This document shows, piece after piece, positions 18,901 to 30,038 of a DNA stretch of 64,000 nt. The notes under the pieces were generated by a model that was not told where the DNA came from, ran no database searches, and was given only the letters and a program-made list of their open reading frames with translations. The stretch's first letter is position 1. Every line of letters begins with the position of its first letter. The position numbers were made by a program, and so were the translations under genes. This DNA comes from Defluviitaleaceae bacterium (GTDB lineage: Bacteria > Bacillota > Clostridia > Lachnospirales > WQUN01), in assembly GCA_009786925.1 (NCBI GenBank), contig WRGY01000127.1, positions 62,001-126,000 on the forward strand, read 5' to 3'.

Positions 18901-20223
18901 ACTGTAACTGCTAACTGGGAAGAATTTATTCCCCCGACTTACTACACCGTTACCATAAACAATAGCCCGGACGGCACAATTGTAGGGCAATCCGGCGCGG
19001 GCAGTTATGCAGAAGATGCAGAAGTTACACTGATTGCAGGGACAAAATACGGCTTTGACTTCATTGGCTGGACATCTGATGACATTGTAATTTCTGTTTC
19101 CACCCCGGCATCAATAAATTTTGTTATGCCTGCGAATGACATTGTAGTAACTGCTAACTGGGAAGAAAGTATTATATTAATACCCCCGACGTATTATGTC
19201 GTTACCATAACTAATAACCCGAATGGCGCAATTGCAGGGCAGTCCGGCGCAGGTAATTATACAGAAGGTGCAGAAGTTACACTTGTCGCAGGGACAAAAT
19301 ACGGCTTTGACTTCATTGGCTGGACATCTGATGACATTGTAATTTTTCTTTCCACCCCGGCATCAATAAATTTTGTTATGCCTGCGAATAATGTTGTTGT
19401 TATCGCCAACTGGGAAGAAACAACAGGACAAGAGCCACCTAGCGGTGGTGGCTCCGGCGGAGGCGGTTATGACGGTTCGACTTCGCGCCCTGCTGCACCT
19501 TTGGTACCGGCGCAACCCCCGGTGCAAGAACAACCACAGGAAATCATAGCACCACCACCATTAATTACGGATGTGCATATCCGGTATGTGCATGGTTTTC
19601 CGGATGGCACATTTAGGCCACAAGGCTTCCTTACAAGGGCCCAGATGGCAGCAATTTTATTTAACCTTACGGCCGACGACGAAAAATACTTGCCGCATTT
19701 TGCTACCATGCAATATTTTAGCGATGTAAACCCGGAGCATTGGTATGCACAGGCGATAAACTATCTTGCAAGTTTTTCAATTCTGTCCGGTTATCCGGAC
19801 GGCACGTTTATGCCAAACCAATATATGACAAGAGCAGAGCTTACAACCGCAATGTCTATGTTTTTTTCCATTTACGGAGGAACAAACAGCTTTACAGATA
19901 TTGCAGAGCATTGGGCATATGTATTTATAAATTCTGCGTACAACAAGGGGTGGATTACCGGATATGGTGACAATACATTTAGGCCAAACAATCCAATTAC
20001 TCGCGCCGAAGCCGTAAGAATAATAAACCTCGCGCTTGGGAGAATCCCAAACCCGGAAACAATACACTACCATATTACAAGTCAAATTTTTCCCGATTTG
20101 CAAAGCACTCATTGGGCGTATTATCAAATAATGGAAGCCGCAATAAAACATGAGCATACTTTCTGTGACAAAGGCTTAGAAATTTGGATTAGTGTCCTGT
20201 GTGTTCATAACTGTTTAAATTAG
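15907..20223 (+). CDS. Surface protein: many InlB/Flg_new-type repeats plus C-terminal SLH domains
   Basis: Signal peptide; recurring VTFDANGG...GFVFVRWNT...ITVYAQW motifs; three near-identical TVTI.N.PDG.I.GQSGAG blocks; three SLH motifs (GFPDGTFRPQGFLTRAQMAAIL, GYPDGTFMPNQYMTRAELTTAM, GYGDNTFRPNNPITRAEAVRII). Confidence 0.9.
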   Translation: MKAVAFFLAMVMIFSPMSVLAEGNSTGITPFMGISVTFDANGGVTLVGNDQRTTGLDGTIGDSMPIPPTRAGFVFVRWNTMQDGSGSIFTGDTLVNAPITVYAQWGFEVRFMGLGAALYQGDDPNNSAHYLPRLVLAGTAVEEMAGIAWPNDPTFAGHDFIGWYNVVTPTGGTRFDGNSEINSSLMLFARWRVTPPVPIASHTVTFNPSGGNIATIATNGIRLVNDGSSINSSSALNTGRTWIRSAPNATRTGMTVEGWYTEPNGGGTRFAPPGAANTVTTISIPWPAGFSNAIITEDITVYAHWVRRVTFNSNFSGSTTVFRDIPEAGGTINADGMILYGAPNSAAHITPGMPPNPTRTGFIFIGWFSEATGGYEFTGNTHVDASRTVFARWESIPTDPSNPPPPITVTFDTTEGAFLDGEVIVTRTVNRAANLTASSNNINFPLFPIREGYIFMGWYREGLYPIQGVTDGNRRLSQTFVSTLHDDITVYARWLPYVTVTFRTINPDQREETRHMPIDFSFWHMDMVWRASNGAPTLYLTRQPEWYNNPAAPPLNVISNPPIAPNSFSQGNVRWYNADNQYAHNGIFRPSQNSNWLHPQWWTHFSLTTPSFPPGLPTPNTANLHFIGWYPWNDNVGQSRFNENTIITGDLILYSRWHSPLVFYNNLPGGVLPQARVISTYFGYSFRDSHARRSTVAGWPTLDPSPSRESAHQYWNALDFEYLGLAGMPFAFRGFTTYQDPSSLPTPPPIWTVDTIPPNRMRTFLFAWWSSGVAFHSGSAPANVVLPENSYRDAPSTGTPLGANMPPDPIWHGHNFRDWNTNPDGSGMTYSETTPINHGRNLFAVWTISVNLNPNGGVINGGPGYTTMENIVNTPLNHAAFLTPPTRENFIFNGWNTARDGSGTNFASASPAVHATMTLYAQWIVDPLAPTHTVTIINNPDGAIVGQSGAGDYVGGEEVTLVAGAKYGFVFMGWTSDDIAIADYSLAESSFYMPAHDVTVTANWEEFIPPTYYTVTINNSPDGTIVGQSGAGSYAEDAEVTLIAGTKYGFDFIGWTSDDIVISVSTPASINFVMPANDIVVTANWEESIILIPPTYYVVTITNNPNGAIAGQSGAGNYTEGAEVTLVAGTKYGFDFIGWTSDDIVIFLSTPASINFVMPANNVVVIANWEETTGQEPPSGGGSGGGGYDGSTSRPAAPLVPAQPPVQEQPQEIIAPPPLITDVHIRYVHGFPDGTFRPQGFLTRAQMAAILFNLTADDEKYLPHFATMQYFSDVNPEHWYAQAINYLASFSILSGYPDGTFMPNQYMTRAELTTAMSMFFSIYGGTNSFTDIAEHWAYVFINSAYNKGWITGYGDNTFRPNNPITRAEAVRIINLALGRIPNPETIHYHITSQIFPDLQSTHWAYYQIMEAAIKHEHTFCDKGLEIWISVLCVHNCLN
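18696..19420 (+). repeat. Three tandem in-frame repeats of about 240 bp inside the SLH protein gene
   Basis: Shared text such as ggcgcaattgtagggcaatccggcgcgggt and aaatacggctttgacttcattggctggacatctgatgacattgtaatt. Confidence 0.8.
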
Positions 20224-20235
20224 GAGTGATTCAAT

Positions 20236-21726
20236 ATGTTTAAAGCATTTTCATTTGTGATTATTATGTTTCTGGCTTCTTGCGCTTATGACCCCGCCCT
20301 CATAATGAGTGGCTTGGAACATGGAGAGCTTGAGGAGCTTGGCGAGCGTGACATCATCACACCCGAAGAGGCACGCGAGCGTCTGCTGGAAATGGGATGG
20401 GAACTCGAATGGTTTGATACTATGGACGAAAGCGAGAGTATGCTCGTCAATATGTACAACCAATCTCGTTTCATTGGATATACGGATAATATATATCACG
20501 GCATACCCATCGGTGAGTCGGGTGAGACTATCGCGCCACAGTATTTTGGCGGACTCAAATTTGACGAACTCGGTTTTCTTGTTGTGTCGGTTTTGCCAAT
20601 GGGATTTGACGACCCATCCACTGCGATTGCTATCAAAGAAATGCTGGACATGGGGATTATAATCCGCCAAGTACAGTTTAACCACCAAAGCATTTCTTCC
20701 GCCATCGGAAGGCTTAACAGCATATCGGATAAAGCATTTGCCATGGGTGCTGCGAGTTGGGGGCAGGGTGCAGAAAACGCCGTCACTGTTTGGCTCGACC
20801 CTTATACCGACGAACAGAAGGCTATTTTCAACGACTTTCTTGTATCAAACGGACTTGACCCTGCGATTTTTCTTATACAACCTGCAATAACTCAAGAAAT
20901 GTTGGATAGGCGAGCAGAAAGCATAACCATTGCCGCCACATCGGCGGGCAATATTATTATCCCGGTGAGCGAGTTGGAAGTAAGCCGCACAGGCATTGTA
21001 TTTTCACTAAAAAACACCACGGATATGCCATTTAACTATGGCTCACCGTGGGATTTGGCACAATATGAAGATGGCGCGTGGCTCCCTGTTCCGCATTTGC
21101 CCGGAGCCGGTGTTCTTTTTTGGACGAGTATCGGATTTTCGTTGCAAGGGGGCGGCATTCAGCAATACTACCAGAGCTTCGAATGGCATTTTGGAGAACT
21201 ACCCATCGGCAGATATATGTTTATCCGCGATGGTTGGCTGGGAGAATGGTCTCGCGACAGAGAAAGCGTATATGCACTGGTTGAATTTGAAATAACAGCA
21301 ACGACACCGACACAGCTCGATTCCTTACCCGACGACGAGTGGCCGGTATATATAGAAGTCATAGAAATAAGTGATGTCACACCCACAGGAATGCGTGTAA
21401 CAATCGAAAACATTTCATCTTACGACATAGACCACCGCGCACAAATCCTCTTTATAGTCCCCGCCGAGCACACAACTGTCGGCGAGCCTTGGCAATGGTG
21501 GAATTATCAGCTACCATTCCTCGACTTTGATGACACCATGCAAGGATTTGGCCAATTACCCGCAGGAGAACGCTTGGAGTTCGAACTGGAGCTTGGCAAT
21601 ATATTTGGAGAATTGCCACCGGGGGATTACAGATTAAGCCTAAGCTTAGGCGGTCAAGCCAGCCCTCCTCACCCCACAGGATGGGCGTTTAACAATGACA
21701 CGATTATAGAATTTTCAGTTATGTAA
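20236..21726 (+). CDS. Putative lipoprotein, function unknown
   Basis: Lipobox MFKAFSFVIIMFLASC; long intact ORF. Confidence 0.75.
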   Translation: MFKAFSFVIIMFLASCAYDPALIMSGLEHGELEELGERDIITPEEARERLLEMGWELEWFDTMDESESMLVNMYNQSRFIGYTDNIYHGIPIGESGETIAPQYFGGLKFDELGFLVVSVLPMGFDDPSTAIAIKEMLDMGIIIRQVQFNHQSISSAIGRLNSISDKAFAMGAASWGQGAENAVTVWLDPYTDEQKAIFNDFLVSNGLDPAIFLIQPAITQEMLDRRAESITIAATSAGNIIIPVSELEVSRTGIVFSLKNTTDMPFNYGSPWDLAQYEDGAWLPVPHLPGAGVLFWTSIGFSLQGGGIQQYYQSFEWHFGELPIGRYMFIRDGWLGEWSRDRESVYALVEFEITATTPTQLDSLPDDEWPVYIEVIEISDVTPTGMRVTIENISSYDIDHRAQILFIVPAEHTTVGEPWQWWNYQLPFLDFDDTMQGFGQLPAGERLEFELELGNIFGELPPGDYRLSLSLGGQASPPHPTGWAFNNDTIIEFSVM

Positions 21727-22336
21727 TTTCGATTTTCTCTATTTTAGACAATGAAACTTCGTAGGCTGTTTTTTCTACTACCGTCAGTTCGTCCATCTTT
21801 TTTTGGTATTGGCGCGACTGCATCCTTCCCCACAGGCGGATGTTGTCACCGACTTGCAGTTTTCCTGCGTAGCGTGCGTTTCTGCCCCATGCTATGCAGG
21901 GTATGTAATCAGACTTGTTATAAGAACGGTTTACGGCAACCAATAAATCTGCGATTTCTCGTCCAAATGGAGTGGTGCGGTAGATGGCAGGCTTACATAG
22001 ATAACCCTCCAAGTCGACCTCGTTTGGGCTGGTGGTCGGTGCCTCTGCCTGCAACTCTATGTCTCTGGCAAACACTGTAAGTACGAGACGATTTTTCCTT
22101 TCGGCCTCTACATAGTTATTGTATGAGCGTATTTGACCCTTTATCGTCACTGCTTGACCGACTTGCATTCTTTCACGTTCCACTATTCTCTCACTCACCG
22201 TTACGGGCAGAATATCACTCTGGCCACTTAGCCTACCTATTTCTACATCAAAACGCCAAAAGCCTTCTCCGTAGATTTCATGACTAAATTCAAATTCTGA
22301 TTTGATTACGCCACCGATTTCGATATTATTTTCCAT
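21719..22336 (-). CDS. SSB-like protein with two OB-fold regions
   Basis: ENNIEIGGVIKSEFEFSHE..., then a second OB-like half LEGYLCKPAIYRTTPFGREIADLLVAVNRSYNKSDYIPCIAWGRNARYAGKLQVGDNIRLWGRMQSRQYQKK; ORF-track start is 22378. Confidence 0.75.
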   Translation of the reverse strand: MENNIEIGGVIKSEFEFSHEIYGEGFWRFDVEIGRLSGQSDILPVTVSERIVERERMQVGQAVTIKGQIRSYNNYVEAERKNRLVLTVFARDIELQAEAPTTSPNEVDLEGYLCKPAIYRTTPFGREIADLLVAVNRSYNKSDYIPCIAWGRNARYAGKLQVGDNIRLWGRMQSRQYQKKMDELTVVEKTAYEVSLSKIEKIEIT

Positions 22337-22395
22337 TTTCCAGGCCTCCTTTAGTAACCCGTGCGTATCTACGAGCATAGTATATCATACTATTA

Positions 22396-22902
22396 TTATT
22401 TTGTATTTAGAACAACCCATGCCGCCGCAGCACCCAAAACAGACATTGAGTTTTCGCCGCGAGTAGTGGCAGAAAACTCCTGCGGCTCACGCTCAATGCC
22501 GTCCAATCCGCGGAATCCACGCTGTATACATACCTGCACACCGTCCCTTGTTACGCTGGATGCGGTGATACATGCACGATTATTAAACCCATACGTAATC
22601 AGATGAGAACACGTAGGTGTTTTTTCCAGCATCCCAAATATGGTTTTGTCATCCGCATTTACGATTAAAAAATCGTCACTTCCCAGCGACGGAATGATTT
22701 CCGAAATCATGGGCGACGCATCAGACACTACCAAGACTTGTATTTTTTGGCTCGGGCTACTGTCGGTGATATGAAAACACGCCGCTGTCCCTCGACTCAT
22801 TCGCAAAAATGCCTGCGTCATTTCGTGACCGTCCAAACCTACGATTCCTACAGATGTCATAAAATCTCCCCACTTTCGCTTTAGTATAAGCAAGTATGTC
22901 AA
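22396..22902 (-). CDS. Hypothetical protein (about 155-168 aa)
   Basis: Intact ORF; likely start 22860 (MTSVGIVGLDGHEM). Confidence 0.6.
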   Translation of the reverse strand: MTYLLILKRKWGDFMTSVGIVGLDGHEMTQAFLRMSRGTAACFHITDSSPSQKIQVLVVSDASPMISEIIPSLGSDDFLIVNADDKTIFGMLEKTPTCSHLITYGFNNRACITASSVTRDGVQVCIQRGFRGLDGIEREPQEFSATTRGENSMSVLGAAAAWVVLNTK

Positions 22903-22940
22903 AGTTTATTCCACAAATTTATGAAATGCGGAGGTTATTT

Positions 22941-23429
22941 ATGAAAGCAAATCTGCTCACAGCAAAAAAAAATCTGGCTCTTGCAAAAAAAAGCCATGAT
23001 TTGTTAGAAATAAAACAAAACGCGCTATTACAAGACATAAAGCGCGAAGAAAAAATTATCTTTACAATAAAAACAGAACTTGCAGAACTCACCCATATCG
23101 CCAAACATGCATATATCATGGCAGCAATGGAAGTCGGCGAAGATGCACCCCCCCTAACCTACCCCTATGAGCTAAACGGAACAACAGCCGCAGTGGACAA
23201 CGCTTTTTTTTCGCGAGGAAAAATGCTTAAAAAGGAAAATGAACTTTTTGAGGCAGAAACAATTCTTTCGCAAAAAAAAGAACGTTTAAAACGTACAAAA
23301 AAACGTGTTTCCGCACTGCGAAATGTCTCCATCCCTACATACGAAAAACACGTCAAATATATCACAGGCCAAATCGAAGAATATGAGCGCGACGAAATGG
23401 TACGCCAAAAAGCAGCATCATCCGTTTAG
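22941..23429 (+). CDS. Coiled-coil hypothetical protein
   Basis: Lys/Glu-rich helical sequence; RBS gcggagg before ATG at 22941. Confidence 0.6.
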   Translation: MKANLLTAKKNLALAKKSHDLLEIKQNALLQDIKREEKIIFTIKTELAELTHIAKHAYIMAAMEVGEDAPPLTYPYELNGTTAAVDNAFFSRGKMLKKENELFEAETILSQKKERLKRTKKRVSALRNVSIPTYEKHVKYITGQIEEYERDEMVRQKAASSV

Positions 23430-24203
23430 TCCATACTTCCTATGCATAAAGATAAATAATCCAAGCACAATCGCACCGTTGATTAAGGTTACGATTATCG
23501 CTTCCTCCATCATGCCGCGGCCTGCGAGGATTTCTACCACATCCTCTGCTTCGTCTTTTATACACATCACTATTTCTCCGCAATATTCGCATATATGCTC
23601 GTATATTTCTTCTTCGGCACGGATGGCCATATAGTCCATTACGCGGCGGATTTGCAAGGTATACAGAAATCTAAATATATCTTCCATGTTCTCATTCATC
23701 GCCGCAATCATCGGCGCAAGCCCGAGCAGCATACCGACAGGCGTAGTGAGCCAAGGCCATTTAGATAGCCCCATGGTAATACCAAGCAAGGCAGAAACCG
23801 CCGAAGCCAGCCACGTAAAGCCCAAAAATATAAAAAAGTTAGTCCCCCTGTAGCCTCCGACCACTGCGTACACCACACAAATAAACATCGCCATAAGAAA
23901 CACTGCCGCAAACGTACCTGTACAATATTGACGCGGCTTTACCCCCGCCATACCCATAAACCGCAGGTTCATGGTTGTCCTATCCTCGGTGACACAACTC
24001 GTAGCGACACCGGTTAGCTGCATTCCGACAATAAGCACCATAAACATACTCACATACTGCGAAACATGTTGGTCTGAGAAAAAAGCAAACACAAGTCCCA
24101 TTACAAGCCAAACGCCCGCCAAGCCAAGAAACACCGGCTGTCTTATATTACTCGTGAGCTGTTTTATAAAAACTGCGACTGTATTATTACTTAGCTTTAA
24201 CAT
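23418..24203 (-). CDS. ABC-2-type transporter permease
   Basis: Multiple TM segments; start overlaps the ATPase gene. Confidence 0.8.
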   Translation of the reverse strand: MLKLSNNTVAVFIKQLTSNIRQPVFLGLAGVWLVMGLVFAFFSDQHVSQYVSMFMVLIVGMQLTGVATSCVTEDRTTMNLRFMGMAGVKPRQYCTGTFAAVFLMAMFICVVYAVVGGYRGTNFFIFLGFTWLASAVSALLGITMGLSKWPWLTTPVGMLLGLAPMIAAMNENMEDIFRFLYTLQIRRVMDYMAIRAEEEIYEHICEYCGEIVMCIKDEAEDVVEILAGRGMMEEAIIVTLINGAIVLGLFIFMHRKYGLNG

Positions 24204-24898
24204 TATAGCGACACCCCCGTAAGCTCTAAGAAAACTGCCTCGAGGTCGGGGACAGTGCGCATCGCTCTGTACTCTTCACAAATTTCCACAGGATTGCCCT
24301 GCTTTACGATTTTTCCTTCAAAGAGCAACGCGACTCTGTCACAGAGCTTCAAGGCTTCATCCATATTATGCGTAGTAAGGAAAATCGTCGTGCCGCCCTC
24401 ACGGATTTCCTGTAACAACTTACAAACACTACGCGCCGTACCCGGGTCCAATGCGGATGTAGGCTCGTCCAATATCAACACCTTTGGCGAATACAAAATT
24501 GCCCTCGCCAAAGCCAACCGCTGAAACATCCCACGCGAAAGCTCACTCGCCGCCTTTTTAGCATCATCGCCAAGTCCCACTGACTCCAAAACCTCCATGG
24601 CCCGCGTCTTTGGCAAGTCATATATACGCGCATACAAATCCAAATTCTCCAAACAGCTCAAATGCGTATACAGTCCACCGCTATCCAGCATAATCCCAAT
24701 TTCGTTCTGCCCTACCAAAATTTCGGCATCCCCGCTGTCGGCCTCCAGCCACTTTGTCAATATATTAATAATGGTAGTCTTTCCCGCCCCGGACGGCCCA
24801 AGCAATGCTAATATCTCGCCTTCTTTAACCTCTAGGTTAATGCCATCCAAGACCGTTTTTTCTTTAAATGATTTGTAAATATCCTTCATCACTATCAA
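24203..24898 (-). CDS. ABC transporter ATP-binding protein
   Basis: Walker A GPSGAGKTT, signature LSRGMFQRLALARAI, Walker B VLILDEPTSALDP. Confidence 0.93.
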   Translation of the reverse strand: MIVMKDIYKSFKEKTVLDGINLEVKEGEILALLGPSGAGKTTIINILTKWLEADSGDAEILVGQNEIGIMLDSGGLYTHLSCLENLDLYARIYDLPKTRAMEVLESVGLGDDAKKAASELSRGMFQRLALARAILYSPKVLILDEPTSALDPGTARSVCKLLQEIREGGTTIFLTTHNMDEALKLCDRVALLFEGKIVKQGNPVEICEEYRAMRTVPDLEAVFLELTGVSL

Positions 24899-24925
24899 AC
24901 GTAACCACTCCTATTTTTTGACGCA

Positions 24926-24955
24926 TAAAAAAGGGGAGTACTCTTCGTCCTCCCC
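24926..24955 (-). terminator. Terminator after the atp operon
   Basis: GGGGAG...CTCCCC then T-run on minus strand. Confidence 0.7.
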
Positions 24956-24964
24956 ATAAAGTCT

Positions 24965-25396
24965 TTATTTCTTAGCAACTTCCAGCAAAACCTGACAACG
25001 ATGTGTTTCCTCACTATACTTCTTCTTTTCGTTAAAGTCTGTAGTTTCATCATACAAGCGACGGAACTCTTCAAGGTCTGCGGTTACTTTTTCTACATTT
25101 ACTTCATCGGGTTTTTGTGCCACATCAGAGAGGATTGTCACCACATCATCACTTACATGTGCAATTCCACCCACCAATGCCATATGATTTTCTGCATCCT
25201 CATCAAATATACGCAACACGCCTGTACCTAAAACCATTGAGACAGGCATACGCCCGGGCAAAATACCAATGTCCCCCGTTGTACATCGCATGATTACCAT
25301 GTCTACGGCTTTGCTAAATTTGTACGGGCTTTTATCCGTAGCCATTGTAGGCGCGATAACCCGCAGTTCGATTTTTTTATCCACTGCTTCTGCCAT
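24965..25396 (-). CDS. atpC: F1 ATP synthase epsilon subunit
   Basis: TTGDIGILPGRMPVSMVLGTGVLRI; operon position. Confidence 0.9.
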   Translation of the reverse strand: MAEAVDKKIELRVIAPTMATDKSPYKFSKAVDMVIMRCTTGDIGILPGRMPVSMVLGTGVLRIFDEDAENHMALVGGIAHVSDDVVTILSDVAQKPDEVNVEKVTADLEEFRRLYDETTDFNEKKKYSEETHRCQVLLEVAKK

Positions 25397-25416
25397 GGAA
25401 ATTTCACCGCCTAATT

Positions 25417-26853
<1,437 letters not shown>

Positions 26854-26921
26854 TTAAGTAGGGCTATGCCCCTTCGACCACGCTTCCATTCGGAACAACG
26901 ACTAACGCGGCGGCCGTGATT

Positions 26922-27851
26922 TTATTGTAATGCGTTTGCACCTGAAACAATTTCAGTTATTTCTTGGGTAATAATACTTTGACGTTGTCTGTTAAATTGA
27001 AGTGTCAATTTTTCAATGATGTCTCCTGCGTTTTTGGTTGCGGAATCCATACTTGTCATACGTGCAGCCTGCTCACATAACGCAGATGAAGCCATCGCCG
27101 CATAGATATACATGCTCAAATACCAAGGAATCACACTACGCAACACATTTTCCATGCCAGAGTCAAACTCAATCTCTCTATTAAGCGCAGATGCCGGATT
27201 CGAGTCGGGTTTCGCAAAAAAACCCAAATCTTCCCAGCTTTCACCATCTTCAATATCTACACCGACCACTCTGCGCATATAGTCGGGAGTAATAGGAAGA
27301 ACTTTTCTTACAATCGGCTCCAAAGACAAAACAGTAAAAAATTGGGTGTAGACCAAGTAAACCTCATCAATCTGCCCATCCTCATACATTTTCACCAATT
27401 TGTCGGCTACTTGCTTAGCTTCTGCAAGACTTGGCGTTTCCGAAGGAGACGGAACATCAACCAAATTACCATTACGGCGTTTGTAATAGTCACGTCCCTT
27501 GTTACCAAGAGGTAATATTACAGGGTTTGTTCCATTTTCTTTTACATGAGCAGCCAGAGCTTTACACGCATTAGAATTGTAACCACCGCATAGTCCACGA
27601 TTGCTTGTTATCAATACATATGCTGTATTTTTCACCTCGCGGGGTTTTACAAAAGGTTGCTCTAATGCACTCTCGTCGCTCACTGTCTTGTAAACGATGT
27701 CGAATGTATCCTGTACAGGTCGCCCGATGGCCGCTTTGTTATTACGCGCCCTTTGCAATTTGGAAGTCGCAACCAAATTCATAGCCTTGGTAATCTGTGA
27801 TATATTTTTTACAGTTAACCTTCTACGCTTAATTGCCTTCATTGATGGCAT
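26922..27851 (-). CDS. atpG: F1 ATP synthase gamma subunit
   Basis: AIKRRRLTVKNISQITKAMNLVATSKLQRA...ITSNRGLCGGYNS...RQRQSIITQEITEIVSGANAL. Confidence 0.95.
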   Translation of the reverse strand: MPSMKAIKRRRLTVKNISQITKAMNLVATSKLQRARNNKAAIGRPVQDTFDIVYKTVSDESALEQPFVKPREVKNTAYVLITSNRGLCGGYNSNACKALAAHVKENGTNPVILPLGNKGRDYYKRRNGNLVDVPSPSETPSLAEAKQVADKLVKMYEDGQIDEVYLVYTQFFTVLSLEPIVRKVLPITPDYMRRVVGVDIEDGESWEDLGFFAKPDSNPASALNREIEFDSGMENVLRSVIPWYLSMYIYAAMASSALCEQAARMTSMDSATKNAGDIIEKLTLQFNRQRQSIITQEITEIVSGANALQ

Positions 27852-27865
27852 ACAAAGTCCTCCTC

Positions 27866-27892
27866 ATGAATAGGGGCTTAGCCCCTATTCAT
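27866..27892. repeat. Perfect 12-bp inverted repeat in the atpA-atpG intergenic region
   Basis: ATGAATAGGGGC-TTA-GCCCCTATTCAT. Confidence 0.85.
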
Positions 27893-27918
27893 CCTCGCTA
27901 TGTCGAGTCGGGGCGGAT

Positions 27919-29463
27919 TTAAAGGGTCGCCTTAAATGCGGCAATCGCACTCTCAATCGCTTCGCCTAGCTCTTTACTTATTTGTTTTTCTACTCTAATT
28001 TTCTCCAAAATATCGCTGTGTTTGTCGAGAAAATATGCGATATACGCTTTTTCTGTTTCCTGTATATCTGCCGCAGCAATATCACTAAAATGTCTTTTTG
28101 TCACAGCATAGAAAATGAGTACCTGTTGCTCTACCGGCAAAGGCGCGTTTTGCGGCTGTTTCAAAATTTCTACTATACGACGACCTTGGTCAAGACGCTC
28201 TAACGTGTCTTTTGTCAAGTCAGAGCCAAATTGTGCAAAGGACTCCAACTCACGGAACTGTGCAAGTTCCAAACGCAACGGGCCGGCCAGTGATTTCATG
28301 GCCTTGATTTGTGCCGCACCACCTACACGCGATACGGATAAACCTGGGTTAATCGCAGGACGTATACCCTTGTTAAAAGATTCAGACTCAAGGAATATTT
28401 GTCCGTCTGTAATTGAAATTACGTTTGTTGGTATATATGCAGAAATGTCACCTGCTTGTGTCTCTATGACAGGCAGGGCGGTAAGTGTACCTCCGCCACG
28501 TTCTTTTGTTAAGCAAGCGGCTCTTTCCAACAGACGCGAATGCAGGTAGAAAACGTCACCTGGATAAGCCTCGCGTCCAGGTGGACGACGAAGCAGAAGA
28601 CTGAGTGCGCGATACGCTACAGCGTGTTTAGAAAGGTCATCATACACAACAAGAACATCACGACCTTCCTCCATCCACTCTTCACCAATGGCACAACCCG
28701 CATATGGCGCAATATACTGCATAGGTGCAGAGTCAGATGCATTCGCGCTCACTATACAAGTGTACTCCATCGCGCCTGCGTCTTCGAGAGTGCGCGCAAC
28801 ACGAGCTACCGTCGAAGCTTTTTGGCCTATTGCTACATACACACAGTATACTCTCGTGTCTTTTTCCCCAGCTTTTGGTGCGCCTATTTTCTTGTTAATA
28901 AGTGCTTGGTTGATAATTGTGTCTATTGCGATTGCTGTTTTTCCTGTTTGGCGGTCGCCAATAATCAACTCGCGTTGACCACGACCTATCGGAATCATCG
29001 CGTCAATCGCTTTTATTCCTGTTTGCATAGGAACGTTAACCTCTTGACGCTCAATAACACCAGGAGCTATACGCTCAACCACTCGTGTTTTTGTGGATTG
29101 CACGGGACCTTTATTGTCTACAGGCGCACCCGTAGGATCCACAACCCTGCCTAAAAGTGCATCACCCACAGGTACTTCCGCAATTCGTCCTGTACGCTTT
29201 ACGGGGTCCCCCTCACTCACATGGTCGTCCGCACCCAGCAATACCGCACCTATACTATCCTCGTCAAGGTTTAACGCAATTCCGAAAAGTTCACCGGGGA
29301 ACTCTAACAACTCACCGCTCATAGCATTGTTAAGTCCATAAACACGGGCGATACCATCGCCAACGTGAATTACGCTCCCCGCTTCGGCAACGTCCATTTT
29401 TGAGGAATAGGATTTTATCTGTTGCTTTATAATGGAGCTTACTTCATCAGGTTTGAGAATCAT
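27919..29463 (-). CDS. atpA: F1 ATP synthase alpha subunit
   Basis: [24 protein letters not shown]...[22 protein letters not shown]. Confidence 0.98.
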   Translation of the reverse strand: MILKPDEVSSIIKQQIKSYSSKMDVAEAGSVIHVGDGIARVYGLNNAMSGELLEFPGELFGIALNLDEDSIGAVLLGADDHVSEGDPVKRTGRIAEVPVGDALLGRVVDPTGAPVDNKGPVQSTKTRVVERIAPGVIERQEVNVPMQTGIKAIDAMIPIGRGQRELIIGDRQTGKTAIAIDTIINQALINKKIGAPKAGEKDTRVYCVYVAIGQKASTVARVARTLEDAGAMEYTCIVSANASDSAPMQYIAPYAGCAIGEEWMEEGRDVLVVYDDLSKHAVAYRALSLLLRRPPGREAYPGDVFYLHSRLLERAACLTKERGGGTLTALPVIETQAGDISAYIPTNVISITDGQIFLESESFNKGIRPAINPGLSVSRVGGAAQIKAMKSLAGPLRLELAQFRELESFAQFGSDLTKDTLERLDQGRRIVEILKQPQNAPLPVEQQVLIFYAVTKRHFSDIAAADIQETEKAYIAYFLDKHSDILEKIRVEKQISKELGEAIESAIAAFKATL

Positions 29464-29501
29464 TCGCCGGCTCCCCTTTTATTTGGCCTTCGGCCGTCTA
29501 T

Positions 29502-30026
29502 TTACTTAAAGGATTCTTTCATACTTTTAAGCATGGTTTTCACGGTACGGTCTAAAAAATAGCCGTCAACGTGTACACTTATACCTGCTATCACAGATGT
29601 ATCAACTATTACAGTAACATCCACCGTCTTATTGAGCTTCTTGGCGAGCAGTGCCGTTAGCTGCTCGGCTTGTGTATCTGACAATGGTACAGCAGACACT
29701 ATCCTTGCAGTAGTTTGTCGTTGGTGTGTCTTTATCATATCCACAAGCTTCTGAAGTGCAGGTAAAAGATAAGCTTCACGGTTTTTTGTGACACATAACC
29801 GCATAAAGCCAAGGAGGTCTTGGTGTACATGGTCACCAAAGGCTTTTTGCAAAAATGCAAATTTCTCTTCGGAAGATATGCGAGGGTGGGTCAACACACG
29901 TTGTGCATCTTCGTCAACTATGTTGTCTACCACCAACTGCGCTTGTTCCAAATAATCGTTTAACAAACCGCTTTCCTGAGAAATATCAAACAAAGCGGAA
30001 GCGTAACGGATTCCAAGGTCTGCCAT
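29502..30026 (-). CDS. atpH: F1 ATP synthase delta subunit
   Basis: RYASALFDISQE...DTSVIAGISVHVDGYFLDRTVKTMLKSM. Confidence 0.92.
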   Translation of the reverse strand: MADLGIRYASALFDISQESGLLNDYLEQAQLVVDNIVDEDAQRVLTHPRISSEEKFAFLQKAFGDHVHQDLLGFMRLCVTKNREAYLLPALQKLVDMIKTHQRQTTARIVSAVPLSDTQAEQLTALLAKKLNKTVDVTVIVDTSVIAGISVHVDGYFLDRTVKTMLKSMKESFK

Positions 30027-30038
30027 GTTAAAGGCCTC

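Noticed and set aside
18696-19420. Possible CRISPR or non-coding tandem array
   Set aside because: Repeats are about 240 bp, in-frame and protein-coding; no spacers. No CRISPR array was seen anywhere in the window.
28540-29154. 204-aa plus-strand ORF inside atpA
   Set aside because: Antisense to conserved atpA, biased composition.
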